Source of the DNA: Actinomycetes bacterium
GTDB taxonomy: Bacteria; Actinomycetota; Acidimicrobiia; Acidimicrobiales; RAAP-2
Direction: 5' to 3'
Length of the DNA: 17,458 nucleotides
Assembly: GCA_021826655.1 (NCBI GenBank)
Contig: JAKAZC010000014.1
Location: forward strand, 1 to 17,458
The translations under genes were made by a program, and so were the position numbers. Shown piece by piece: positions 1-7,023 of the stretch (position 1 is its first letter; each line of letters begins with the position of its first letter). The notes beneath the pieces are model-generated. The model was not told the origin of the DNA and ran no database searches. It worked only from the letters and a program-made list of their open reading frames with translations.

Positions 1-32
1 GCACCCCCGGCCCCCGTGCGACGGGGCCCGGG

Positions 33-974
33 GTGGACTACAACAGGTGGGTGGCCATCCTCTTCGCTGCCCTCGCCGCCTTCACCAACGCCCTCACCTC
101 GGTCCTGCAGCGCATGGGCGTCGAGACCGCCCCGGAGTCCTCGGCGCTCAGGGCGAGCCTCATCGGTCACGCCGTCAAGCAGAAGATCTGGCTCATCGGC
201 TTCGCCTTCAGCCTGGTGCAATTCGGGTTCGTGGCCACCGCGCTCAAGCATGGCGAGCTCAGCACCGTGCAGCCGGTGCTCACCACGGAGCTCCTGTTCC
301 TGCTGCTGATCCTCGCCGTCTGGTTCCGGTACCGGCTCGGGGCACGGGAATGGCTGGGGGCCGTCCTGGTGGTGGCCGGCCTGGGCGGGTTCTTCCTCGC
401 CGCACGACCCCACGGCGGCCAACTGCTCCCCTCGGGCTCCCAGTGGTTGGTCGCCACGCTCGCCGTGGCCGCTGCCGTGGCCTGCGGCATCCTGGCCGCA
501 CTGCGCGGCCCCCGCTGGTGGCGGGCGGCGGCACTGGGGGCGGCCACCGCGGTCACCGCCTCCTACACCTCGGCGCTGACCAAGGCCATCACCGGCTATC
601 TGGACCACGGGTGGAGTGCGGTGTTCTCCCACTTCGAGCCCTACATGCTCGCGGTGGTCGGGGTCGGCACGGTCTTCCTGCTCCAGAGCGCCCTCCACGC
701 GGGTCCCATCACCGCGTCGCGCACCACCCTCGTGACTCTCAACCCGATGGTCAGCATCGTGCTCGGGACCACGCTGTTCGGCGACGTCCTGCACGGCGGG
801 GCCGTGTGGATCGCCCTCGAGGTGGTGGCCCTGGGCGTACTGGTGGCCGGTGTCGTGGTCCTCACCCGGTCACCGCTGGTGGCCGGGTCGCCGGGTGGGC
901 ACACCGACGACGAGAAGCTGGGGGGAGCCCGCCAGCGGGCCATGACGATCCCCCCGATCGAGGCACTGCCCTGA
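33..974 (+). CDS. EamA/DMT-superfamily permease
   Basis: Predicted inner-membrane drug/metabolite-type transporter; the substrate cannot be told from the sequence. The 313 residues alternate hydrophobic segments with short polar loops, giving about ten membrane helices. The first half ends near residue 125 (VVAGLGGFFLAARP). The second EamA-like half contains the family-typical helix pair around TLVTLNPMVSIVLGTTLFGD (about 230-249). The C-terminal 35 residues are polar and presumably cytoplasmic. The start is the GTG at 33, giving MDYNRWVAILFAAL. No good Shine-Dalgarno sequence precedes it and no in-frame stop occurs before the window edge, so the true start could lie further left. It converges on the exonuclease gene with only 34 bases between stop codons. 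The family call is sound; the function is open. Confidence 0.8.
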   Translation: MDYNRWVAILFAALAAFTNALTSVLQRMGVETAPESSALRASLIGHAVKQKIWLIGFAFSLVQFGFVATALKHGELSTVQPVLTTELLFLLLILAVWFRYRLGAREWLGAVLVVAGLGGFFLAARPHGGQLLPSGSQWLVATLAVAAAVACGILAALRGPRWWRAAALGAATAVTASYTSALTKAITGYLDHGWSAVFSHFEPYMLAVVGVGTVFLLQSALHAGPITASRTTLVTLNPMVSIVLGTTLFGDVLHGGAVWIALEVVALGVLVAGVVVLTRSPLVAGSPGGHTDDEKLGGARQRAMTIPPIEALP

Positions 975-1008
975 CCCACCGGGCATGCACGGATCGCGGC
1001 GACGCGCC

Positions 1009-1653
1009 TCAGGTGGTGAGCGCCCGGCTCCGGACGTGGATGCGGGAGCGTTCCACGTCCGCCCCCGGCCAGAGCCGACCCCGACCCTCGTCGAGGAGCC
1101 GCTCCACCTCGAGCATGTCGTCCCCCAGCTCGGAACGCATCGCCGTGAACAGTGCGGCCGTCACCCGGGCGTCGCCCAGTGCGCTGTGGTGGTCGTCCCA
1201 GGTGAGCCGGTAGCGGTCGCAACAGTCGACCAGGCGCGCCTTGCCCGGAAGGTCCAGATAGGCCTGGGCCAGCCGCAACGTGTCGAGCGTGGTGACCGCC
1301 GCCGGAGCCACGTCGTCGCCCAGGCGGCGGCACTCGGCCAGCAGGAACGCGAGGTCGAACCGGTCGACGTTGTGGCCGACCACCACCCGACCCGACAGCA
1401 GCTCCGCCACGTGGGGGTGCACGTCGGCGAACGTGGGTGCCCCGGCGAGCATCTCGGTCGTGATCCCGTGGACGTGGGTGGGGCCCGGTCCGCGCTCGGG
1501 GTCGACCAGTGTGCAGTACGCGTCCTGCTCGACGCCGGCGGCGTCGAGGACCACCACCGCCACCTCGACGATGCGCTCATGGCGGGGCGACAGTCCGGTG
1601 GTCTCGAGGTCCACCACGGCGAACCCCGGCCGCTGGTCGTCGGTGTGGCGCAT
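1009..1653 (-). CDS. DnaQ-like DEDDh 3'-5' exonuclease (PolC/DnaQ epsilon family)
   Basis: Predicted Mg-dependent 3'-5' exonuclease of the RNase T/DnaQ superfamily, 214 residues. All three Exo motifs are visible: ExoI VVDLETTG with D15 and E17, ExoII GHNVDRFDLAFL with D100, and ExoIII HHSALGDA with H156 and D161, which places it in the DEDDh class. The fold fills about residues 10-175; the tail is short and charged, with no helicase or polymerase domain, so this is a stand-alone exonuclease. It may be a proofreading subunit or a repair/RNA-processing nuclease; the sequence does not decide. The ATG at 1653 has no Shine-Dalgarno sequence but lies 7 bases after a TACGGT hexamer, suggesting a leaderless transcript. 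The gene diverges from the luciferase-like monooxygenase gene. Confidence 0.85.
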   Translation of the reverse strand: MRHTDDQRPGFAVVDLETTGLSPRHERIVEVAVVVLDAAGVEQDAYCTLVDPERGPGPTHVHGITTEMLAGAPTFADVHPHVAELLSGRVVVGHNVDRFDLAFLLAECRRLGDDVAPAAVTTLDTLRLAQAYLDLPGKARLVDCCDRYRLTWDDHHSALGDARVTAALFTAMRSELGDDMLEVERLLDEGRGRLWPGADVERSRIHVRSRALTT

Positions 1654-1660
1654 GGACGCA

Positions 1661-1666
1661 ACCGTA
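1661..1666 (-). promoter_or_regulatory. Candidate -10 element (TACGGT) of the exonuclease gene
   Basis: On the minus strand TACGGT is followed by 7 bases and then the ATG at 1653. With no Shine-Dalgarno sequence, transcription would start at or beside the A of the ATG, as in leaderless actinobacterial genes. The -35 region falls inside the 28-bp GC-rich tandem repeat and has no recognisable hexamer. The same layout recurs at 13401-13406 and 14361-14366. Confidence 0.4.
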
Positions 1667-1670
1667 GATC

Positions 1671-1738
1671 GGCGGCCGTCCCGCGGCGGCGCCCCGTCGG
1701 CGGCCGTCCCGCGGCGGCGCCCCGTCGGCGGCCGTCCC
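1671..1738. repeat. 28-bp direct tandem repeat, about 2.4 copies
   Basis: Two exact 28-base units (1671-1698 and 1699-1726), each beginning GGCGGCCGTCCCGCGG, are followed by 12 bases of a third copy (1727-1738). The array is made almost only of G and C and sits between two divergent genes, directly upstream of the exonuclease start and ahead of the monooxygenase promoter region. It could arise by replication slippage and could change promoter spacing. No protein is encoded here on convincing grounds. Confidence 0.9.
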
Positions 1739-1823
1739 CGCCGGTCCGTCCCGTGCGCCCGGTCCGTGTCCTAACCTCGGCGTCGCGCACCGGTCGGACC
1801 GGGTCGGAGGGGAGGGGTGATCC

Positions 1824-2837
1824 ATGACAGACAGCTGGCTCGTGCACCATGACCTTCGGGCGCCCGACTTCGGCACACCACGGGTGCGCCTGTACGCCGA
1901 GGCACTCGCCATGACCAGGTGGGCCGAGTCCCGGGGATGCCCCCGGGTGGTCCTGTCCGAGCACCACGGGGTCGACGACGGGTACCTCCCGTCCCCGTTC
2001 GTGTTCGGGGCCGCGGTGGCCGCTACCACGTCCACGATCCGGATCATGGTGTCCGCACTGGTCCTCACCCTGCGGGACCCGATCGCCACCGCCGAGGACG
2101 TGGCCGTGCTGGACACCCTGTCCGACGGCCGGGTGGAGCTGACCGTGGTACCCGGCTACGTGGCCGATGAGTTCGCCATGTTCGGCATCCCCTTCGACGG
2201 GCGGGGCGCACGGTTCGAGGAGAAGCTCGAGGTGCTGACCGGCGCGCTCGGCGGCGGGCCGGTCACCTACCGGGGTCGGACGTTCACCGTGACACCCCCG
2301 ACGGTGCAACGGCCACGGCCCTTCGTCGTCGTGGGCGGCGGCGCACCCAGGCGCGCCGCCCGCCTGGGGGACGCCTTCCTGCCGGCGGTGCCCGACCCGG
2401 CACTGGGCGAGACCTACGTCGCCGAGTGCCGGCGACTGGGCAAGGGGGACGGGATCCTGCTGTGGCCGTCGGGTCCCCTGTGGGTCTTCGTCACCGACGA
2501 CCCGGACCGCAGCTGGGCCGAGCTCGGACCGCACGCCCTCCACGAGGCGAACGGCTACGGACGGTGGGCGGCGGCCACACCGGGAGCGAGCCCCTACGAG
2601 CCCGTCGGCACGGTCGGGGAGCTCCGGCGGTCGGATCGCTACGCGGTGGTCACCCCCGACGAGTGCGTGGCCCTCGCCCGGGGGCTGGACGCGCGCTCGG
2701 CACTCCAGCTGAAGCCCCTGGTCGGCGGCCTCGACCCCGACCTGGGATGGCGGTCACTCGAACTGTTCGCCGACCGGGTCCTCCCGGCCCTGGCCGCACC
2801 GGCGCCGGTCAGGCGCCGGCCCCGACCAGCTCCTTGA
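1824..2837 (+). CDS. LLM-class (luciferase-like) flavin-dependent oxidoreductase
   Basis: Predicted flavin-dependent monooxygenase or F420-dependent dehydrogenase of the bacterial luciferase superfamily, 337 residues with a TIM-barrel fold. Family hallmarks are the SEHHGVDDGYLPSP segment near residues 45-58, the strand TIRIMVSALVLTLRDP after it, and DTLSDGRVELTVVPGYVADEF followed by FGIPFDGRGARFEEKLEVL at about 96-138. A GGGAPRRAARLGD segment around residue 172 fits the flavin-phosphate region. The ATG at 1824 follows a strong AGGGGAGGGG Shine-Dalgarno stretch. A TAACCT hexamer near 1771 could be its -10 element. The substrate is unknown; the gene stands alone, without a flavin reductase beside it. 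Its last 29 bases overlap the end of the convergent MFS gene. Confidence 0.85.
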   Translation: MTDSWLVHHDLRAPDFGTPRVRLYAEALAMTRWAESRGCPRVVLSEHHGVDDGYLPSPFVFGAAVAATTSTIRIMVSALVLTLRDPIATAEDVAVLDTLSDGRVELTVVPGYVADEFAMFGIPFDGRGARFEEKLEVLTGALGGGPVTYRGRTFTVTPPTVQRPRPFVVVGGGAPRRAARLGDAFLPAVPDPALGETYVAECRRLGKGDGILLWPSGPLWVFVTDDPDRSWAELGPHALHEANGYGRWAAATPGASPYEPVGTVGELRRSDRYAVVTPDECVALARGLDARSALQLKPLVGGLDPDLGWRSLELFADRVLPALAAPAPVRRRPRPAP

Positions 2838-4656
2838 GCTCGGCGGCCACGTCGGAGTCGTGCTGCCGCTCGTCCTCGCGTGCCTTGCCCGGACTCCACC
2901 GGCCCCGATTGAGCCAGATGGTCGGGATGAACAGGACCATCCCGCCCATGCAGACCCAGAACCAGTTCTGCCACTGCTTGGGCGACTTCGCCACACCACC
3001 CAGCAGGCTCGTCAGCTGGGACTGGTGGTGGGACAGGTAGACGAGCTGGGCCTGGTAGGGCACCACCAGCGTCTTGAGCTTGGTCAGGTTGGCCACCACC
3101 TTGCCGAACACCACCGGTCCGACCGCCTTGGTGAGTGCGGCCAGGTTGGCCGGCGTCGGGCTGGTGTTGGCGGCGGCCACGATCGGCGCGTTCTGCGGCT
3201 CGCTCAGGACGTTCAGCCAGCTGGCATTGGCCGTCGCGAAGGCGACGGACTCCGGATGGTCGATCTGGAACTGCTGGGCGTTGAACGGCTGGCCGTTGAT
3301 CGTCGTCTGGGCGTACGGCAGGTTGTCGACCACCGGGTTCACCGACGTGATGACCACCGGCAGGAAGATGAACGACGCGGCCACGGTGAGCCGCAGTATC
3401 CATCCCCACAGGGCGAGGCCCGTACCCACCAGGGCCGGGTTCTTCGCCTCCACCATCTCGGTGTAGCCGGCCATCCACGGGGCGAAGGTCAGCGAGATGC
3501 ACGAGGCCAGGAGCACCTCCACCAGGATGATCTGGTGGAAGTTCGAGTACGGGTGGTTGGCCCGCTGGATGAAGAAGAACAGCATCACGATCGACCCGAT
3601 GGCACCCACCAGCATCATCGGCTTGCGCACCTTCAAGAGGTCGGAGAGGACCCCGAAGACGATGAGCGCCACGATGTCGGCCCACCAGAACCACGTGTTG
3701 AGGTCGTTGGCCTGCGAGGTGGTGAGGTTGAGCCCGCTCGGGTTCTTGAACACCGTGGCCCAGTAGATGGTGAAGAAGGCCGATGCCGCGTAGTACAGCA
3801 GCAGGAACACCGAGATCCCGACGGCCGAACCGACCAGGTCCCACTTGAGGATCTGGCGCCAGGGGTGGGCGGTGGCGGCCAGGACGTCGTCCTCGGTGAG
3901 CCCGCGGGCCTTGGCCTCGACGAGGGTGCGGTCCTGCTCGCTCACCATCAGCTGGTCGCGCAGCCGCGACGACAGGTCCTTCAGCAGGAAGAGGGCGAGC
4001 ACGAACACGATGATCGACGTGCCGCCGGAGATGATGAACTGGCTCTTCCAGGCGTCGGCGCCGTGGTTCTTGATGAAGTTGTCGAGCGTGTGGGCGGCGA
4101 CGATGGAGGTGACCAGGCTGCCGGCCACCGGCCCGACGGTCCAGAAACCCATGGCCGAGGCCCGCCCGAGCTGCGGGCTGAAGTCCCGGACCAGGGCCGG
4201 GGTGGCGACCAGGATGGCGCCCTCCACCAGGCCGAGCACGCAGATGACGGCGGCGAACTCCCACTCCGTCTTGCAGAGCGGGACGCCGACCGCCACCAGC
4301 AGGCCGATGATGAGCAGCCCGTAGATGACGACGTTGGACCGCCCGAGCCGATCGGTCTTGCTGGCCGGCAGCGACGCGAAGGCGCCGATGGCGTTGGAGA
4401 TGACCACGATCCACACGTAGAACGAGAAGGACATGTGGTACGAGACGAGGATGTTGGGGGTGACCCCGGTCTGCGTGTAGTACGTGTAGTACAGGACGAT
4501 GGTCGCCAGGACGGCCAGGGCGAGGTAGCCGGTCCGCTTCCCGCCCGACGGGTATTCGTCGATCTCGTGGACGAAGAGGAACTTGAAGAGCCCTCCCGGT
4601 TCCTTCGCCCCGCCGGGCACGCTTGGCGCGGTGGCCGTGTCTACTGCCATGTCCAT
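2809..4656 (-). CDS. MFS permease with a large loop before the last helix
   Basis: Predicted major facilitator superfamily transporter, 615 residues, about 12 membrane helices. The start is taken at the ATG at 4656 (MDMAVDTATAP) because a GGAG lies 7 bases upstream; a longer reading frame to 4743 adds a Pro/Gly-rich stretch that does not look coding. The signature after helix 2, ASLPASKTDRLGRSN, resembles the MFS loop 2-3 motif. Helices 1-11 occupy about residues 40-437. A soluble insert of about 119 residues (438-556, SVNPVVDNLP to LLGGVA), rich in Asn, Gln and Thr, follows, then the last helix (QNWFWVCMGGMVLFIPTIWL) and a charged tail. MFS proteins are usually 400-450 residues, so the insert is unusual. 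It lies beside the acyl-CoA catabolic operon on the same strand, so uptake of an acid substrate for that pathway is possible but unproven. Confidence 0.85.
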   Translation of the reverse strand: MDMAVDTATAPSVPGGAKEPGGLFKFLFVHEIDEYPSGGKRTGYLALAVLATIVLYYTYYTQTGVTPNILVSYHMSFSFYVWIVVISNAIGAFASLPASKTDRLGRSNVVIYGLLIIGLLVAVGVPLCKTEWEFAAVICVLGLVEGAILVATPALVRDFSPQLGRASAMGFWTVGPVAGSLVTSIVAAHTLDNFIKNHGADAWKSQFIISGGTSIIVFVLALFLLKDLSSRLRDQLMVSEQDRTLVEAKARGLTEDDVLAATAHPWRQILKWDLVGSAVGISVFLLLYYAASAFFTIYWATVFKNPSGLNLTTSQANDLNTWFWWADIVALIVFGVLSDLLKVRKPMMLVGAIGSIVMLFFFIQRANHPYSNFHQIILVEVLLASCISLTFAPWMAGYTEMVEAKNPALVGTGLALWGWILRLTVAASFIFLPVVITSVNPVVDNLPYAQTTINGQPFNAQQFQIDHPESVAFATANASWLNVLSEPQNAPIVAAANTSPTPANLAALTKAVGPVVFGKVVANLTKLKTLVVPYQAQLVYLSHHQSQLTSLLGGVAKSPKQWQNWFWVCMGGMVLFIPTIWLNRGRWSPGKAREDERQHDSDVAAELKELVGAGA

Positions 4657-4696
4657 CCCCCTGGCTCCAGTGCGGCCCTCCCCGGGCGCAGTTCCG

Positions 4697-4702
4697 ACCG
4701 TA
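4697..4702 (-). promoter_or_regulatory. Candidate -10 element of the MFS gene
   Basis: TACGGT on the minus strand, 40 bases before the ATG at 4656, is identical to the hexamer before the exonuclease gene. Here a leader with a GGAG ribosome site follows. No clear -35 hexamer was seen, so this is a weak call. Confidence 0.3.
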
Positions 4703-4713
4703 GCGCAGCCGAC

Positions 4714-4741
4714 GGTCCCCGTACCGGATCGGGCGGGGACC
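4714..4741. terminator. GC-rich hairpin downstream of the acyl-CoA operon
   Basis: GGTCCCCG (4714-4721) and CGGGGACC (4734-4741) form a perfect 8-bp stem with a 12-base loop. A second short stem, CCCCG (4751-4755) with CGGGG (4764-4768), lies beside it. They sit 70-100 bases beyond the stop of the acyl-CoA dehydrogenase ending at 4811 and before the MFS promoter region, the expected place for an operon terminator. There is no U-tract, so it could equally be a regulatory site. Confidence 0.3.
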
Positions 4742-4810
4742 ACCGGCTGTCCCCGCGGGAAACCGGGGTCCCGGCGCCGCGTTGCACCGGACGGGCGGCC
4801 GCAGGGTCGC

Positions 4811-5941
4811 CTACCGGTCGAGCACCTCGGCGGCGATCAGCTCCTCGAGGACCCGCGGCTCCCACCACGACATCTGGAGCTGCTTGGCCCGGCGGAAGTA
4901 GAGCTGGATGTCGAACTCGACGGTGAAGCCGATGCCGCCGAAGACCTGCTGGGCCATGGCGGTCACGTCCCGGAAGGTCCGGCAGGCGTAGAGCTTGGCC
5001 ATCGGCGCGAGCTTGGCCACCGAACGACCCTCCGAGCGGGCCCAGGCCGCCTCGTGCACCAGCACCCGGGCCCCGTCGACGGTGGTGGCGGCGTCGGCCA
5101 GGTAGTGGGCGAGGGCCTGGAACGCCCCCAGCGGCTTGTCGAACTGCTGGCGGTCCTTGGCGTACTGGACGGTGATGTCGAGTGCGTACTGGGCGCCACC
5201 GACGGCCTGGGCCGCCGCCAGGATGATCCCCTCGTGCATGACGGCGCCCCACGTGTGCCACCCGGTTCCGGCGGCCCCGATGCGGTCCTCCTCGGTGACC
5301 CGCACCCCGGCCAGCTCCACCTGGTACTGCGCGTCCGACGCGATGGTCAGCTGCTGGGTCAGGGTGACCCCGTCGGCGGCCGGGTCGACCAGGAAGAGGT
5401 CGATGTCGCCGTCGCCGTCGCCGCACCGCGCCAGCACGACGAGGCGGCTGGCCGACGAGGCGAAGGGCACGTGCCGCTTGGTACCGGTCAGGGTCCAGCC
5501 GTCGCCGTCCGGTACGGCCCGCAGCTGCACGCCCCGCGGGCCCGAGCTGTTCTCGGGCTCGAGCCAGGCCGGGGTGAGGACGGCCTCGCCCGTGACGATG
5601 CCCGGCAGCCAGGCCTGCCTCTGCTCGGTGCTTCCCGACCGGGCCAGCGCACCCCCGCACAGGATCGAGCTGACGAAGTGGGGCGACGGGGCGATCGCCC
5701 GGCCGAACTCCTCGTAGAGGACCACCGTCTCGAGGGTGGTCATGCCCGACCCGCCGTACGCCTCGGGGAGCTGGAGCCCGATGAGGTCGAGGGCGGCGAG
5801 CTGCTTCCACAGTTCGACGGAGTACCCGGTGGGGTCGTCCTCGAGCTCGCGCACCACGCTGAGCGGGCTGGTGGTGGCGACGACGCCGCGCACCGTCTCG
5901 CGGAGCATCTCCTGCTCGGGGCTGAAGGTCAGGTCCAACAT
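4811..5941 (-). CDS. Acyl-CoA dehydrogenase, FadE-like (variant FAD site)
   Basis: Predicted FAD enzyme that alpha,beta-dehydrogenates an acyl-CoA, 376 residues, the normal family length. The N-terminal helical domain (1-115) includes LIGLQLPEAYGGSGM; the middle beta domain has GWTLTGTKRHVPFASSASRLVV; the C-terminal domain has the signature QYAKDRQQFDKPLGAFQALAHYLAD (about 259-283) and VFGGIGFTVEFDIQLYFRRAK (333-353). The usual EPGAGSD segment of the flavin site is replaced by EPENSSGPRG, and the C-terminal YEGT glutamate is absent (SWWEP instead). E237, in VMHEGIIL, may sit at the isovaleryl-CoA-dehydrogenase position, by eye only. Such variants often act as one subunit of alpha2beta2 steroid-type dehydrogenases; the partner would be the enzyme at 8275-9456. 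The ATG follows AGAGGAGAG. It is last in the operon. Confidence 0.88.
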   Translation of the reverse strand: MLDLTFSPEQEMLRETVRGVVATTSPLSVVRELEDDPTGYSVELWKQLAALDLIGLQLPEAYGGSGMTTLETVVLYEEFGRAIAPSPHFVSSILCGGALARSGSTEQRQAWLPGIVTGEAVLTPAWLEPENSSGPRGVQLRAVPDGDGWTLTGTKRHVPFASSASRLVVLARCGDGDGDIDLFLVDPAADGVTLTQQLTIASDAQYQVELAGVRVTEEDRIGAAGTGWHTWGAVMHEGIILAAAQAVGGAQYALDITVQYAKDRQQFDKPLGAFQALAHYLADAATTVDGARVLVHEAAWARSEGRSVAKLAPMAKLYACRTFRDVTAMAQQVFGGIGFTVEFDIQLYFRRAKQLQMSWWEPRVLEELIAAEVLDR

Positions 5942-5977
5942 GTCGTGCTCTCCTCTGGTGGTGCGGTCGTGGGTCGT

Positions 5978-6017
5978 GCGTCCGGCGTCCGGCGTCCGGG
6001 TCGGGTCGGGTCGGGTC
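5978..6017. repeat. Intercistronic short tandem repeats (7-mer x3, 5-mer x4)
   Basis: GCGTCCG occurs three times in tandem (5978-5998), running into four copies of GGGTC (5998-6017) that end just before the MaoC stop codon. They fill most of the 78-base gap between the MaoC gene and the last acyl-CoA dehydrogenase, the only sizeable gap in this operon. Slippage-prone; no function is evident. Confidence 0.8.
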
Positions 6018-6019
6018 GG

Positions 6020-6499
6020 TCAGGGCGCCCAGCGGTCGCCGGCCCGGGCCCACGGATTGTCGTCGGGGTCGAGGGGCAGGGCCACCCGGGCCGCGCAGGT
6101 GGTCTTGGTGTCCCCGTCGACGGACACGGCGATGCCGACGGCGGCCCAGCCGCATCCGGTGTCGTCGACACCGGTGTCGGTCACCTCGCCCCGGAAGACC
6201 ATGGTGTCGCCCGGGAAGATCGACCCGAGCATCCGGAAGGTGACCCGCTGGAGGCGTCCGTGGGGGCCGGTCCAGTCGGTCAGGTACCGCTCGAACCACG
6301 CGGCCAGGTTCGGTGTGTTCAGGAAGATGTCCCGGGTGCCGTTGCGGTTGACGGCGAAGTCCTTGTCGTGGTGCATGGGCCGCCAGTCGCGGGAGGCCAG
6401 CGCCCCGAGCACGACCGTGGTGGCGGTGACCGGGTAGGCCAGCTCGGGAAGCACGTCGCCCGCCGTCACCTGGCCCTGGAGCAGTGCCGGGACGGTCAT
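6020..6499 (-). CDS. MaoC-like enoyl-CoA hydratase subunit (hot-dog fold)
   Basis: Predicted (R)-type enoyl-CoA hydratase or dehydratase, 159 residues, single hot-dog domain. The hydratase-2 catalytic motif is present in divergent form, ASRDWRPMHHD, giving D38 and H43 as the likely dyad, followed by the FAVNRNGTRDIFLNT segment. The size and the pairing with the gene just upstream match the two-subunit steroid-type hydratases (ChsH1/ChsH2 of Mycobacterium), in which one small subunit carries the active site. The start at 6499 is supported by an AGGAGGTGG site inside the upstream gene and by the ATGA overlap (6496-6499) with that gene's stop; a reading frame extending to 7207 is only an overlap artefact. 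It would hydrate the enoyl-CoA made by the flanking dehydrogenases. Confidence 0.88.
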   Translation of the reverse strand: MTVPALLQGQVTAGDVLPELAYPVTATTVVLGALASRDWRPMHHDKDFAVNRNGTRDIFLNTPNLAAWFERYLTDWTGPHGRLQRVTFRMLGSIFPGDTMVFRGEVTDTGVDDTGCGWAAVGIAVSVDGDTKTTCAARVALPLDPDDNPWARAGDRWAP

Positions 6500-7023
6500 G
6501 CGACCACCTCCTGGCCGTCCCGTCGGTACCCGAAGCCGGTGTAGCTCTCCACGGCCACGAGGTCGCCGCGCTGGTTGTGGTACTCGACGTCGATCACCCA
6601 GAACCGACCGGTTCCCAGCCTGGTGGTCTTCTCGTCGCTGACCGACCGGAGGATCTGACGGGTGGTGAGGCGGTCGCCGGGGCGCACCGGCTCGTGGAAG
6701 ACGATGGTGTTGTCGCTCATGACCGCCTCGGGCAGGCCCAGACCCTCCTTCAGGTCGAAGTGGATCTGGAGGGGTAGGCCCGGGGTCGACCGGTCCGGTG
6801 CCCAGTGGTGGGGCCGGAACCACACCGAGACCATGGTCGGCGGGGCGATCGGCCCCCCGGTCAGTTCCTCGGCCACCGCGGGGTCCCAGAAGAGGGGGTT
6901 GCCGTTCTCGACCGAGGCGCAGGTGGTCCAGACGTACCCCTGCTCGACCGGGAACTCCCCCACCTCCTCGTACTGGCTGACCCCGAGGGCCCCGTCGATG
7001 TCGTCGATGCCGATGGCACTCAT
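6496..7023 (-). CDS. FAS1-like / MaoC_dehydrat_N hot-dog dehydratase subunit
   Basis: Hot-dog protein of 175 residues in the MaoC N-terminal (FAS1-like dehydratase) family. Typical features are the strand-turn ASVENGNPLFWDP (36-48), the helix and loop AEELTGGPIAPPTMVSVWFRPHHW (51-74), and VFHEPVRPGDRLTTRQILRSV with KTTRLGTGRFWVIDVEYHNQRGD near 108-154. Such subunits usually lack the catalytic dyad and pair with a MaoC subunit, here the next gene, through an ATGA overlap. In Mycobacterium ChsH2 the same domain carries a C-terminal DUF35; here that domain is absent, but a DUF35 domain occurs in the divergent gene at 9661. The ATG at 7023 has an AAGGGAG site 7 bases upstream and itself overlaps the previous stop (7020-7023). 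Confidence 0.85.
   Translation of the reverse strand: MSAIGIDDIDGALGVSQYEEVGEFPVEQGYVWTTCASVENGNPLFWDPAVAEELTGGPIAPPTMVSVWFRPHHWAPDRSTPGLPLQIHFDLKEGLGLPEAVMSDNTIVFHEPVRPGDRLTTRQILRSVSDEKTTRLGTGRFWVIDVEYHNQRGDLVAVESYTGFGYRRDGQEVVA

Noticed and set aside
2860..4926. 688-codon plus-strand open frame opposite the MFS gene
   Set aside because: The translation is a low-complexity run of charged residues, His and Gly; the minus strand encodes a clean 12-helix permease with a good ribosome site.
4583..6544. 653-codon plus-strand open frame across the acyl-CoA dehydrogenase and MaoC genes
   Set aside because: It is the antisense shadow of GC-rich codons; its translation is Arg/Gly/Val/Asp-rich without any family motif, while the minus strand carries clear enzymes.
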